Shown: positions 33,691-45,459 of the stretch, piece by piece
Numbering within the stretch: the first letter of the stretch is position 1
Layout of the letters: each line of letters opens with the position of its first letter
Assembly: GCA_025716855.1 (NCBI GenBank)
Contig: JAIXMQ010000001.1
Span: 1,243,521 to 1,307,520, forward strand
DNA from: Pilaira anomala
Taxonomy: Eukaryota; Mucoromycota; Mucoromycetes; Mucorales; Mucoraceae
DNA length: 64,000 bases
Direction: 5' to 3'
Made by a program: the position numbers and the translations under genes
The notes under the pieces: generated by a model
What the model was told of the DNA's origin: nothing
The model's database searches: none
The model's input: only the letters and a program-made list of their open reading frames with translations

Positions 33691-34203
33691 TTTATATACA
33701 ATTCATAGACCTCTGTGAAAAATGTCTTTATACTATCTTCTGATTTTTGGTCATGCAAAAGCATAAATTTAACGCCTATTTTAAATATATATGAATACAA
33801 TGATTTCTTTGTGTGTGTGTGTAGATAAAACGTTTACTTCCTGCAGTTACAAAACACGATACATAAAATTCGTTGAATCTGTCAATTGATTTAAGGTACC
33901 TAATAAAAAAAAAAAGTAAATAACAGTAAAGTAAACAAGTAAGTAAAGAACAAACATGGCTTGTGTATTCCATTGGTATTCTTCTACTACATCAAGTGCA
34001 GCATGAATGATGAATTGGTTTAAATGTTTATGATCATCTCGTTGCTAAAAAAGATATTTTAGTTTATAAGCGTTATAAAGCATTTTTTTTTTCTTTACTC
34101 TATTCGAATCGATAAATGCAGATGAGCGTGAAGAAGGTACAATTTCAGTTTCGTACAATGGGTTATCAGTTGCACCCACAATAGCAAAATAATAGTTGGA
34201 CAT
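33521..34203 (-). CDS. TRS20: TRAPP complex subunit 2 (sedlin/Trs20)
   Basis: Five exons (34099-34203, 33956-34044, 33838-33899, 33690-33775, 33521-33613) encode 144 residues, close to human TRAPPC2 (140). Conserved blocks are YYFAIVGATDNPLYE, DDHKHLNQFIIHAALDVV, YLKSIDRFNEFYVSCFV, MLLHDQKSEDSIKTFF and EVYELYIKVLMNPFYE. The longin-fold protein is an adaptor of TRAPP tethering complexes in ER-Golgi and autophagic transport. Intron 3 was placed so that a false extension into an ACACAC repeat is avoided and VKFMLLHD follows TAGS. It is divergent to EB1 (179 bp between starts) and convergent to GCN5. Confidence 0.93.
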
Positions 34204-34382
34204 TGTTACAAAAAAAAAAGAAGTGTAAACAACAAAAAAAAGTAATAATAGGAAAGTTCAAACTCCTCTCAGCGAATGACATCACGTTATTTTTTATTTT
34301 TTTGTCCCTTTTTTATTTTCTTTTTCTTATTCTTCATCACTTTCTCTCTTTCTTCATCTCCCTTTTTCTATAGATAAACAAG
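34204..34382. promoter_or_regulatory. Short divergent promoter between TRS20 and EB1
   Basis: 179 bp separating two start codons, with TGACATCACG at about 34277 (CRE/ATF-like, inferred) and pyrimidine-rich leader towards EB1. Confidence 0.4.
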
Positions 34383-35580
34383 ATGGGAGAATCTAGAACA
34401 GAGTTATTGGCATGGGTCAATGACTTGTTACAGTTAAATTATACCAAAGTAGAACAAGCTGGAACAGGTAATAAGAAATAAAGTTTTACACAGAAAAAAA
34501 AAAAAAAAAGGTACGGTTGGATTTTAAAAATGTAATATTAGGTGCTGCTTATTGTCAAATCATGGATTCTGTATTCAGTAAGTTTATGAAAACAAAAGAG
34601 ACAGAAGAGATCAATACGAATTTATAAAATCCAATCTTTTTTTTTTTTTTTTTTTGATAGATGATGTGCATATGACCAAAGTTAAATTTGACACGAAACA
34701 TGAATATGAATATGTTGCTAATTTCAAAGTGCTTCAACATACATTTGATAAACACAAGTAAGTAAAGAAAGAGAAAGAGAGAAACGCGTCTTATAAGAAA
34801 AGATTTTAATGATGTTTTTTTTTTATATTATTTAGGATCGACAAGGTAGATATGACATACATAAATTTACCCCTTTTTTTTTTTTTTCTTAAAAAAAAAA
34901 ACAATTGTTTTTTTTCAATGTGTGTAGATCATTCCAGTTGATAAATTAATGAAGTGCAAGTTTCAAGATAATTTAGAATTTATGCAATGGGTAAAAAGAT
35001 TTTGGGATCAAAACTTTCCTGGAGGTGCGTATGATGCAGTTCAACGTAGAAAAGGAGGTGCACCCAGTAAAAGTCCTGGTGGGGCACGTGCAAATGTTGG
35101 ATCCGTGGCACGTAAACCTATTCAAAGTAGTAGTCCATCAGGTATATATACATACACACATATAGATAGATAGATAGATAGATAATAAAAAAAAAAAAAA
35201 AGGCTAATGTTGTTTTTTTTTTTATCAAAATAGCACGTAGTACAAGTCGTACAGCTGCACCTGGCCTAGGTGGTCGTTCATCTTCATCCACGAAACCAGC
35301 CGCGGATAACAATCAAATCAGTGATTTGAATAAACAGATTACGGAATTAAAGGTGACTGTAGATGGACTTGAAAAGGAACGAGATTTTTATTTTGGAAAG
35401 TTGAGAGAGATTGAGATATTAGTTCAGGAACAATTAGATTTAACGGATCCAACGAGTGAAGATACGAATTGTATTCGAGATATTCAAGCGATTCTTTATA
35501 GAACGGAGGAAGGATTTGAAGTTCCTCCAGAAAATGAAGGACAGGAAGGAGAAGATGAATACGATGATGAAACATTTTAA
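34383..35580 (+). CDS. BIM1: EB1/Bim1 microtubule plus-end-binding protein
   Basis: Six exons (34383-34467, 34542-34577, 34661-34757, 34836-34845, 34928-35141, 35234-35580) encode 262 residues. The N-terminal calponin-homology domain is clear: [34 protein letters not shown], then [23 protein letters not shown] Ser/Gly/Pro-rich basic linker follows ([17 protein letters not shown]), then the EB1 coiled coil with [17 protein letters not shown], the signature of the EBH partner-binding domain. The C-terminus is acidic and ends DDETF, an aromatic-ended tail analogous to EEY/F motifs. Exon 4 is only 10 nt and is required to read [12 protein letters not shown]. It works at growing microtubule ends. 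Confidence 0.95.
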
Positions 35581-35601
35581 ATAAATTATTTTTTTTTTTT
35601 T

Positions 35602-36533
35602 TTATTGATATAAATCTGCATTAAAAGGTGTACCAAATAAGAATTCCCAACTTTTAGGTGGTGTCCAACCAGTTAATTGTAAATTTAAAAGGGTATTGAT
35701 AAAGTTACCATATTCAATACTATCTTGCACATTGTCTAATATATATATCATTGTTAAATTTAAGCCCTCCCATTTCTTTATATATATATATTTTTTTTTT
35801 ACCTCCTTCTAATGCAAACATAATAAGTAAAGTGGTTGGTACTTTGGTATTCAATGCTTCGTATAAATGACGAGCTAAACCTGAACCGGGTAATTCCAAT
35901 TTATCCTCTTGATCGTTTTCGTTTTTTTCTAATAAGTGAACCCCCAAGCTAATGGCTTTATCTTTTGATTCACCATTTCCCCAAACTCTGAAAGGAGGCC
36001 CATTGATCTGTGAATCCAATCGACGTGTTGCGTCCATACTTGTGATTAATACCACTTGTTTAAATTGAGATGCGAAAGTTGTCATTTCCTTTATAAATTC
36101 TTGTCTTTTTCCTTTTAATGTAGGTGAACGTTGTTGAACTACAGTCCATTGATGATCTTTAGACTGATATACTAAATAAAATATATATATATATATATGA
36201 TTATCTTGCTTTATCATCCTATTTATTTATTTTATTTTATTTTTACCTTCTAAAGGCACAGTGACTCCAACTTGATTTGAGTCTTCACGTACACCTGAAA
36301 CAGGTACAAGTGAGTCTTGGTCAAGAAAACCAATACGGTCTAGTTTAAGACTATGAATAAGTAAGTCTGAAACTAATTGAGGTACGTTGCCAATAGACAC
36401 TGTAGGCTTTAAAGATATAAAGATGAGAACGTTATGAATTCAATGTAATACAAGTATATAATTTTTTTACCAAGATGAGTGTCGATTCTTTTAAGAATGA
36501 AGGGTCGTAATTAGGTACAGGTACAAATGACAT
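35602..36533 (-). CDS. PSMG2: Proteasome assembly chaperone 2
   Basis: Four exons (36471-36533, 36247-36406, 35803-36171, 35602-35735) encode 241 residues. Conserved blocks with PAC2/Add66 are TVSIGNVPQLVSDLLI, LDRIGFLDQDSLVPVSG, VVLITSMDATRR, LPGSGLARHLYEAL, VPTTLLIMFALEGDN and the PPKSWEFLFGTPF end. PAC2 pairs with PAC1 to guide assembly of the 20S proteasome alpha ring. Its stop lies 21 bp from the EB1 stop on the other strand. Confidence 0.9.
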
Positions 36534-36742
36534 GATGGTGTTATGCAAAAGAGATAAAAGAATAAATAAAAAGTAACAGGATGGGGATTGCGCGTATTTT
36601 TTTTTTTTACTGCAAGTCACATCCGAGACAGTCACGTGCATTTATGCTTACAAAAAAAAAAAAAAAAAAAGCGGGGCAAAAGAAATATGCATGATTTTTT
36701 TATTTAGGTGTGTACATACATGTACAATTTTTGGGGGAGAAA

Positions 36743-37984
36743 TCAAATTAAATCAACCATCATGTCAGTTAATAAGTCTTCACGTTTCGATTCCAACTCG
36801 TGCTAAATAATAATTATTTTAATATAAATTTTATAATTTTTATATTACACAAAGGTGTATTACCAATTCGTCCTCAGTCTGTTGTACTTTGATAGAAGCC
36901 AAATCGATATCCTAAAAAAAAGAGGAGTTTATTAAGGTTTTTCTCATACTAAAAAAAAAAAAAAAATAATAATAATAACAATAATAATAATAATAATATA
37001 ATATAATATTTACGTTAGGTAAACCAAGATAAGAAGAAAGAAGTTCTGATTTAGTTTGGTATTCGAATTCGAGTCTGATTGATTCTTGGTCTAGGGCGTT
37101 GACATCACTTAGAGAAATATATGGATAGAGTTGAGCGTATTTTTTCTAAATAAAATAGGTATTATCAATATGTGTGACGTATTTTTTTTTTTTTTTTTGT
37201 ACCTCTAGCATGGAATAGTGAGGTTTATTTTGGATTATCATCTGTTCAGGGTTGTTATCATCCCGACCAGGAAGACCAGATTGTTGTTGTAACAACTTTG
37301 ACAAAATACTAAATAATGACGATTACATATATTTAATGATGATCAAACTCAATATTATAAATGATTTGTTTATATGCTTACGCCTTCATGTGAATTAACT
37401 CTTGATTCATTTGATCTTTCCAATCATTTAAACTATGTTCGATTTCATCTAATTTTGATTGCTCAAGTTTACAATGTACGTTATCAATGGATAAATGCGT
37501 GATGGCAGTATAATAACTAATTTAGAACGGAGAAGTGTCATGATTTTTTTTTTTTTTTTTTTTTTTTTAATCAACCGCAAAGTGGAACACAATTTGTATT
37601 AAAATGGTTACTTTACTTGCTTAACTCAGTTTGATTGATACCAGCTAAATATCCTATAGACCCAAGTGAGTCTAATGCGGTGATGGCATGATTAGACAGA
37701 AAAGATGTATCAGGTTCAACTAATATACGTAATTAGATTGGTAAATAAAAGAAAAAAAAAAAACTTTTTACCTGTATTGATCACATAATTTTCTACTAGT
37801 TTAGTTGAATTAAAATTAAGCTTTTTAAGGTTTTTTAATAACTCATAATTATTATTGGTACGCTCAAAGTAAGGAATATCCTGTGTTTTATATAATGTTG
37901 AAAGCCAACTATCAATCTAGAATTTTTTTAATGATTTGATCTCATTTTTACTTATTATCGTTACTGTACGTGTGACCAATTCAT
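36743..37984 (-). CDS. HAUS1: HAUS1, augmin complex subunit 1
   Basis: Eight exons (37970-37984, 37772-37916, 37617-37719, 37382-37516, 37203-37308, 37014-37145, 36864-36911, 36743-36802) encode 247 residues. The N-terminus (WLSTLYKTQDIPYFE, then NNNYELLKNL) matches the HAUS1 opening (AWLKKIF, IPQYEVN). The middle is helical and the end is the HAUS1 signature SSYLGLPNDIDLASIKV with a final Glu-rich helix. Augmin recruits gamma-tubulin to existing microtubules to nucleate branches. The first exon is 15 nt (five codons), so start and first splice are less certain than the rest. A nearby EB1 gene shares the microtubule theme; that is probably chance. Confidence 0.8.
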
Positions 37985-38640
37985 TTTTTTTTTTTTTATT
38001 TCTTTTTTTAAATAAAAAAAAAAAAAAAAAAAAAAGGGAAGAACGTTAAGAGAAATATAAAAAAAAAAAATACTTTAAAAGTTCGTGTGACTGTTTGAAG
38101 TATCAAAGAACGTGTAAGGAGTGATAATCAATTGGTTGATAAAATGTGGCGTGAGCTTTTTTATGATTTAACGTGGAATTAAAATTAATCGTAACACAAC
38201 GCAAGTCAAGATTTTATGAAAAAGTATCGCGCTTTTTTATTGTGTATGAAAAAAAAAAAAAAAAAACCTTATATGACTTTGTATCTATTTTTAATAAACT
38301 CAACGCAGCCATACACAAATGTACACATATACACGCATTGTAGTACACAACTCGTCAACTATTAAAATACTACAGAGGAAAAAAAAAAAAAAAAAAAAAA
38401 AAAAGACCCGTTTTTTGTATCACCAACACACAATTCGGACAATTAAAAGAATTAAAAAATACCCAATTGACGTGGTCATCCCAAAAAGTTGGCTCGAGCG
38501 ATTGCTACTTAGGCTTAGTTTTTTTTTTCATTTATAAAATAAAAAGTTTTATATATTTCCATCTCTTTTTTTTTTTTTTATTTTTATTTTAGCATTCTTT
38601 TTTTTTTTCTTTTTTTTTCTTTTTTTTTTATTATACATAT

Positions 38641-38686
<46 letters not shown>

Positions 38687-38697
38687 CTTAATACATA
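37985..38697. promoter_or_regulatory. Divergent promoter region, HAUS1 / homeobox gene
   Basis: 713 bp with T- and A-runs (about 37987-38035, 38251-38266, 38380-38404), a pyrimidine-rich leader and (CA)n at about 38645-38675 directly before the homeobox start. No gene seen. Confidence 0.45.
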
Positions 38698-39285
38698 ATG
38701 TTGTCGGTTACCAACATGTTAAATTATAAACAACAACAACAGCAACAAAATTATAAAAGACCAGCAGTACTTGATATAAGTAACTTGTTAAATACCCAAT
38801 CACATTCACATCAACAAAAGAGTCCATCTCTTTCACCTTCTTTAACTTCATCACCTGCTAGTATATCCTCTTTCACAAGTTATCCATTTCCAACACATCA
38901 TGAATCGGTTATTTGGGAAGAAGTTAAAAACCATCGATCACATACACCTATTTCAATGGTAGATGAAATGATACAAGATGACGAAGAAGAAGCAGAAGAA
39001 GAAGAGGAAGAGGATGAAGAAGATGATGATGATGATGAATCTTCTTCTTCTATTAAAGCAAAACGTAGAAGAGCCAATGCAAAGCAACTTGAAGTATTGA
39101 ATCGAGTATTCGATCGTACCTTCTTTCCTTCTACTCAAATGAGAGCTGAATTAGGTAGACAATTAGGCATGAGTCCTAGAACTGTACAAATCTGGTTTCA
39201 AAATCGTAGACAAGCAATGCGTACAAGAGAACGTCAAAGATTAATTCGACTTCGTAATGATACTAAATCAACAAAGTCTTCTTGA
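38698..39285 (+). CDS. Homeodomain transcription factor
   Basis: A single exon of 195 residues. An N-terminal Gln- and Ser-rich part precedes a Glu/Asp block (about 97-118). The homeodomain follows at about 122-181: KRRRANAKQLEVLNRVF, FFPSTQMRAELGRQLGM, then recognition helix PRTVQIWFQNRRQAMR with the invariant WFQNR. It is a typical (non-TALE) homeodomain, as in fungal Yox1/Phx1-like regulators. No other domain. Expected to be nuclear; targets unknown. Confidence 0.93.
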   Translation: MLSVTNMLNYKQQQQQQNYKRPAVLDISNLLNTQSHSHQQKSPSLSPSLTSSPASISSFTSYPFPTHHESVIWEEVKNHRSHTPISMVDEMIQDDEEEAEEEEEEDEEDDDDDESSSSIKAKRRRANAKQLEVLNRVFDRTFFPSTQMRAELGRQLGMSPRTVQIWFQNRRQAMRTRERQRLIRLRNDTKSTKSS

Positions 39286-40355
39286 AAAAGAAAAAAAAAA
39301 AAATATAAATATTTATTGACTTAAAATTACTGGTTTTTTTTATTTCTCTCCCTTTTTTAAAAGCAATACACACACACACACACACACAAATATGAACCTT
39401 TTTCTTTTTTCTTGCACGTAATAACTTTTTTTTTTCTTTCTCTCTTTCTCTCTTCCATTTGTTTCTCCAAAAAAAAAAAAAAAAAAAAAAAAACTGGTTT
39501 TTTTTTTTTACATTTTAACCCCTAAAATAAAATATACATAAAGTTCTATTTTCTGTTTGTTTCAAGTTTCTATTTTAATTGGTAAATTTAGACATATTAC
39601 ACAATAAATAATTAAAAAAAAAAAAAAAAAAAGTTTTTTTTTCCCGGTGGTGTGTATTTTTTCAAAAACTGGGGGGTATTAAAAAAAAGGACTACCGTAC
39701 CCCGCGCTTTTTTTTTTTTTTTTTTATTTAATTAAAAACTCAGTTTCGGCCCGGTTTTCCTGATTTAAAAGGGTTGGGGAGTTTCTTTTTTAATTTTATT
39801 TTAAAGGGTCACTCAAAAACCCAGGTTTATATGTAAATTTAATCTTATTTTAGTAAATGGTTACGTAGTACAGTGCTTTTTTTTTTACAACCGTCAATTG
39901 AAACAAGTTTATTACAAATGAATTAAAATCAGCTTAATATTATAGGCTTATGGAGTGTCACGCGTTACATAAAATCTGCAGTAACGAGTTGATCACCCTT
40001 TTTTTTCTATTTAAGGGCTGAGCTTCTTTATAGAAAATCTTGCACGGGTGGATTTTTAGGAATAGTCTTTTTTTGGTACAATCTTTTTATCAATTTGCTT
40101 TTTTGAAGGCCTGCTAAATACCAAGAGACTCGGCTCAAAAGAAGAGCTTTCAAGTACCTATAAGAGCGGCGTCTTCAATAACAAAGATGGCCTTAAAGAT
40201 CACTTTTAACGCTAAATAAGCTTTTTTTTTTTTTTTTTTTTTTACATATTATTAGCCAAGATACTGCTATTATCAGTAATCAGAAGCTTGTATTCTTCTT
40301 TTCAACTTATAGAATGAAGCTGAAAAAGTAAAAAAAAAAAAAAAAAAAAAAAACA
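39286..40355. other. Intergenic with an anomalous low-complexity stretch
   Basis: After CA and A-run repeats, 39640-39840 has an unusual pattern of doubled and tripled bases (CCCGGTGGTG, ACTGGGGGGTATT, CCCGGTTTTCC, GGGTTGGGGAG) unlike the rest of the window. On the + strand at about 40108-40200 a frame reads EGLLNTKRLGSKEELSSTYK before a stop; it has no partners. Confidence 0.4.
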
Positions 40356-40605
40356 AAGCTTCTCTTTGCTTCAAAACCCATTGTTGGAATTAGTGAGATT
40401 TGTAAAAAGAAGCATTTATCCGTTGGTAAAATACCTGTGAAAAAAAAGATTCGTTTTAAAGCAAGACTTTCATATTTGGACGAAATGAAAAAAAAAAAAA
40501 AAAAAGATCTAAAATTCGACTGCTTAACAAGACAGCAGGCATCGGGGCATTCTTTGGATAACATTCCTGATTGTTCCATCACAAAAAGAATTGAATTATC
40601 CTTTC
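40356..40605 (+). pseudogene. Unassigned coding-like stretch upstream of the coiled-coil gene
   Basis: About 80 codons of protein-like sequence (SKPIVGISEICKKKHLSVGK, RFKARLSYLDEM, then RQQASGHSLDNIPDCS) follow an A-run ending AAAG. The frame is interrupted by A- and T-homopolymers and continues in frame into the next gene through a poly-Phe stretch. It may be an exon of an unrecognised gene or a 5' part of the coiled-coil gene. No family was recognised. Confidence 0.3.
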
Positions 40606-40640
40606 TTTTTTTTTTTTTTTTTTTCCTTTATTTATTTATT

Positions 40641-40972
40641 ATGACAAAGAAAACTCCAGGTTTTTCAGTAAAGAGAAAACAAATTAATTTTAATTTGTTG
40701 GACAATAGGTACGATACGAAAGAAAAAGTGGAAAGTAACACTAAACTAATTGTATAATTCTTAGTTCCTCAGGGTCATTTCATCATCATCATCACTGTAT
40801 GACTTTTCTTTTTTTTTTAGAGGCATTTTACAAAGCATTTACTAATAAGTTTCTTCTACTTTAAAAAAAAAAAAGCTGTTTCCTCTACTACTTCAATTAA
40901 TCAAGATATATTTGATCATCTTCTTAAAGAAAAGGATGAAGCAATTAATGAATTGAAAGTAAGAAATCTTGC

Positions 40973-41005
<33 letters not shown>

Positions 41006-41789
41006 AAAAAAAGACTCACTTTTTTTTCTTTTGTTCTAGAAACAATTGAAGCAGACAAATCAAGAATTACAAACAACGAGGCACCAACACAGTCTAATGG
41101 CAAATGAACAATCTCAATTCGAAGCTAATATTATTGGTTGGTATGATTTAATACGATTAAAAAAAAAAAAAAAAAAAAAGCAAACTTTGCATACTAAAAA
41201 CTCTCATAGAAAAATGCTCAAAAGAAAAAGCATCTGTTGAACTTGAATTGAAAATATTAAAAGAAACACACGTAGAGAAAATTCAATCTTTAGCTACTTC
41301 ATTGAATCAATTAGCTGGTACAGTAGCTTCTTTAAGAAATCAGTTAAAATTGCATCAAATTAAAGAAGGTAACACACGTTAAAACTAAATTGGGTTAAAA
41401 GCTAAAAAAATCAAGTGTTTTTGCAGAAATCAATGAGGATAATAATTCATTATTATTGGTTGAATCGAGTCTTTATAAAAAGGACGCACAATTCATTCAA
41501 GATGCTTATTTTAATGTAAAGCAAGAAACACACGTTGTACATCCATTATGGTCCAACATTCAGGTTTGTTTTTTTTTTGGTTTCAAATGATTTCCTTTTT
41601 TTTCTGTTTTTTTTTTAACTTTATAAAAAAAAAAAATTCTAGTATACAACTGCTTGTATCAAGCATGAAATTGATGATTTTGAAGCATGGAAATCAATTC
41701 CAGTAGCTGATCTAGCAAAGTTATTACGTGAAGATCAACAAAAGAACAATTCTGTCAAATCACTCTTGTTTGGCAGGTACAAAAAGTAA
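40641..41789 (+). CDS. Coiled-coil protein of unknown function
   Basis: Proposed exons 40641-40734, 40876-40958, 41040-41140, 41181-41368, 41427-41563 and 41643-41789 give about 249 residues ending FGRYKK. Heptad-like helices dominate (IFDHLLKEKDEAINELKKQL, KASVELELKILKETHVEKI, LNQLAGTVASLRNQLKL), followed by a folded-looking C-terminal part (KKDAQFIQDAYFNVKQE, VVHPLWSNIQ, WKSIPVADLAKLLRED). I do not recognise the family; the layout would suit a kinetochore, spindle or trafficking subunit. Exon 1's donor (GTAACA) is weak and the 3' end could splice on, so the termini are tentative. It ends 236 bp before the BET gene. Confidence 0.55.
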
Positions 41790-42025
41790 AAGTAGTCACC
41801 TGACTGGTGGCTTATTGATTTTTTTTTTTTTACCTTCTTTTTATTTTTTTTCGTATTTCTCTTTTTTTCTTTTTTATTTTATTTTATTTTTTTTTTTTTT
41901 TTATATAAAATATACGCGTTTGAATTATTTTTCCGGTTTTTATAATCTCAGGTAAATAAAATAATAATTCCGTTCCATTTTTTTTTTTTTTTTTTTTAAT
42001 AAAAGTTCTTTTTAGTTTCTATAAA

Positions 42026-42986
42026 ATGCTTTCCAATAATACATATTATAACAGGTAAGAAAAGAGAAGAAAAAGAGAAAAAAAAAAAATTCACGTGTTT
42101 TTAATATAAAGGGGGCGTTCTTTTTTTTTTAAACCTTAAATATTAAATTTTTCTTCTTTTTTTGCGCAGTCAAGTAAATACTTTACCTTCACCGCCTCAT
42201 GCAGAGCAAAAGATGAGCCGTGAACAACATAAATACTGTGGAGCAATGATGCGTAACTTGAAGAAACATCGAGATGCATCACCCTTTTTAAAACCAGTGG
42301 ATTACGTTAAATTAAATTTACCAGAGTATCCAAAGATTGTGACAAAGCCAATGGATTTATTAATGGTAGAAAGTAAATTGAATTCATTTCAATATGGTAC
42401 AGTAGAAGAGTTTATATCGGATGTTCGATTGATATTTGATAATTGTTTCAAGTTTAATGGTCCAGAAGGGATGTTATCCGTATTATGTCAAAATGTGGAA
42501 TCAGCATTTGAAAAAGGATTACGTCAAATGCCAATGCTTGTTACTAATAGCCCTGTCATAATACATAAAAAGAGAGAGATTCATTGTCCTTCAAAAGATT
42601 ATCCAGAAACGTATACAAATCAATTTACAGGAAAAGGTGAATTAAAGTATTGTGTACAAACATTAAGAGAATTGAAAAAACCAAAATACCGTCAACAAAT
42701 GTATCCATTCCTGTCACCAGTTGATCCAATTGCATTAAATTTACCTGATTATACAACTATTATTCAACATCCAATGGATTTATCTACAATTGAAACTAAA
42801 TTATTAAATCAACAATATCAGGAACCAATTCAATTTCAACAAGATATTCAATTAATGTTTAATAACTGTTATCTTTATAATCCTCCTTCTTTACCAATTT
42901 ATCGTATGGCCAAGGAAATGGAAAAAGTGTTTGAGGATTATTGGCAAAAGAGACCTCAAATAACACATTTAAAAAAGAAAAGACCT

Positions 42987-43023
<37 letters not shown>

Positions 43024-43639
43024 TCAAGATGGATGAGCCAAAACCTATAAAAAATAAAAAAAAAGTGGTTGATCAAGAAATTGCTCAGCTTGAACGTACA
43101 ATTCAAGACATTTCAAAACAAATTCAATCCATGAAAACAAAACCAACTACTATTAAGAAAAGAAAATTAGTTCATCCACCTCCTGTACTTTATGAGTTTA
43201 CCTTTCTTGATAAAAAGGAATTAAGTCATGAGATTAATGAATTAGAAAGTCATCATTTGAATGCCATTGTTGATATCATTAAAAGCTCAATGCCTGACCT
43301 AGATGTTGTAAGTTTGAACAAAAAAAAAAAAAAAAAGTAAGAGAGCATCTATATTGACTCTTTTCTTTTTATATATATAGAATGATCAAAAGGAAATCGA
43401 ATTAGATATTGATTCTTTGGATAATCTTACTCTTCATCGATTATATAACGTTATTCATCCAAACAAAAAGAAGATGCATGGAAAAAAGCAAAAAATATCT
43501 TATTCCGAAAAACGTACCGATAAAGGTAAAAATGAAATAATTTTTTTAGTGAAAACATTCTAAACTATTGTGTGTAGACTCTTCTGATTCTTCTGATACT
43601 GAACAAGATGATTCAGCTTCTGACTCTGACTCGGATTAA
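42026..43639 (+). CDS. BDF1: BET-family double-bromodomain protein (Bdf1-like)
   Basis: Four exons (42026-42054, 42170-43307, 43381-43525, 43578-43639) encode 457 residues. Bromodomain 1 (about 30-130) has KYCGAMMRNLKKHRDASPF, LPEYPKIVTKPMDL and LIFDNCFKFNGPEG. Bromodomain 2 (about 170-280) has YCVQTLRELKKPKYRQ, LPDYTTIIQHPMDLSTI and MFNNCYLYNPP. The acetyl-lysine Asn is present in each (FN, YN). After an Ala/Lys linker comes the ET domain (LDKKELSHEINELESHHLNA, DIDSLDNLTLHRLYNVI) and a Ser/Asp-rich acidic C-terminus. BET proteins bind acetylated H4 and support TFIID-linked transcription. The second exon carries both bromodomains without an intron. Confidence 0.95.
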
Positions 43640-43811
43640 AAACTCACTGTAAATTACGGAAAAAGCAGCCTTTCTACTACACACCCCTTTATTATTATTG
43701 AAGAAGAAGAAGAAAAAAGTGTATAAATATATTAAAGGGGATCTCTTGTTTTATATATATATATATATATATATTTTTTCTTCACCCCTTTTACCTCCCC
43801 TTTCCCTCAGT

Positions 43812-43858
<47 letters not shown>

Positions 43859-43931
43859 CTTTAAAATAAATAATTCTTTTCTTTTTCTTTCCTTTTATTT
43901 CTCTTTTTCCCTTCTCCTTCACAGATAAAAA
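43640..43931. promoter_or_regulatory. Short spacer and pyrimidine-rich leader
   Basis: Contains (TA)n at 43753-43772 and a T-run of about 38 (43821-43858, one C) in a CT-rich leader before the F-box gene. Confidence 0.5.
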
Positions 43932-45416
43932 ATGAAATCAAATGAAATGAGGCTTAAATTACTTTGTTATTTTAAAAGAAAGAGTCGAACATTTCAAGAA
44001 GTAAGAATTGATGAAGGATTTCAACAAAAGACGACTGGTAGTACAACAACAGCAACAATTCAGCATTATCATCACCACCACGACAACAACCGGAGGAGCT
44101 TCAAAAAAGATGTGTTGAGCAATTTACCCGTAGAATTAGCATGTACCATCCTGAGTTTTTGTGATGAATCCACTATCTTGAGTTGTCATCAAGTCTCAAA
44201 GTATTGGTATACACTTTGTAGAGATAATATGTTATGGAAACAACTTTATTTGAATCATCATGGTCCCATTTATCCAACCCAAGGTAAAATCGATTATCAA
44301 TCCTTATATGAACGAAAAGCACAACTTTTACAAAGATGGAAAAGAGGTACACCTATTCAACTCCAAACAATCATTGGACATAGTGATAGTATCTATTGTC
44401 TTCAATTTGATCAAACAAAGATTGTGACAGGTAGTAGAGATCGTACTATCAAGTTTTGGAACCCACAAACCAATAAATGTACAAGGACATTAACAGGACA
44501 TAGTGCCAGTGTACTTTGTCTACAGTACGATCAAACGATCTTGGTGACTGGATCAAGTGATCATACATTATTAGTTTGGTGCTTAAAGACATATAAAATC
44601 ATGAGTTGCTTAAGAGGGCATACATCGGGTGTATTAGATGTTTGCTTTAATGAAAAGTATATTGTGAGTTGTTCTAAAGATGCTACGATTCGGATATGGG
44701 ATCGGAATAAGTATACCTTGATCAAGGTCCTGGCTGGACATCGTGGACCTGTCAATGCAATTCAACTGGTCCAACATCGGTTAGTTTCGGCTTCAGGAGA
44801 TACTTTTATTAAATTATGGGATATAGAAACTGGAGATTGTTTACGTGATTTCTTGGGACATGCGTTTGGGTTGGCTTGTATACGATTTGATGGGAAGAAA
44901 ATTGTGAGTGGAAGTAATGATAATAAGATCAAAGTATGGAATGCAGGTAAATAATAATAATAATTACTTGATATTAAGGGTTGTGTTTTTAATGTTTATA
45001 TGTATCATTCAGATACTGGAGAATGTATATTAACTTGCGAAGGTAAAAAATTATTATGAAATACCATACAAATAAAAAGATAATATGTATACTTATATTT
45101 AAAAAAAGGTCATACAGGTCTTGTCAGATCTTTACATTTTGATAAAGATAAAATTGTAAGTGGAAGTTATGACCAAAGTATACGTGTTTGGAATATTCAT
45201 ACAGGTGAATGCATAAAGACCTTTTCAAGGTGTCATACAAGTTGGGTATTTGATGTCATGTTTGATGAAACTAAAATTATAAGGTATTTAAACAAAAAAT
45301 TTAACAATTCTCTTGTAATAATTAACTTTATATATAAAAGTACAAGTCAAGACCAAAAAATTTTAATCATGGATTTTGCATACGGGATTGATACTAAAAA
45401 TTTAATAAAATCATAA
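43932..45416 (+). CDS. F-box/WD40-repeat protein (SCF substrate receptor)
   Basis: Four exons (43932-44946, 45013-45042, 45109-45283, 45341-45416) encode 431 residues. The F-box is at about 60-105 (LSNLPVELACTILSFCDES, VSKYWYTLCRDNMLWKQLY). Seven WD repeats follow: GHSDSIYCL-IKFW, GHSASVLCL-LLVW, GHTSGVLDV-IRIW, GHRGPVNAI-IKLW, GHAFGLACI-IKVW, GHTGLVRSL-IRVW, and a degenerate CHTSWVFDV-ILIM that closes the propeller. This is the Met30/Pof1/Fbxw class that presents phosphorylated substrates to SCF ubiquitin ligase. The N-terminal 55 residues are unusually short, without a dimerisation domain. The substrate is unknown. Its stop is 43 bp from the stop of the next, convergent gene. Confidence 0.93.
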
Positions 45417-45459
45417 TAATAATATAAAAAAAAAAGGGGAGCCTCTTAAAAAAAAAAAA

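Noticed and set aside
40307..40582. Minus-strand 91-codon frame
   Set aside because: Poly-Phe runs from A-homopolymers; the + strand reading of the same interval is more protein-like.
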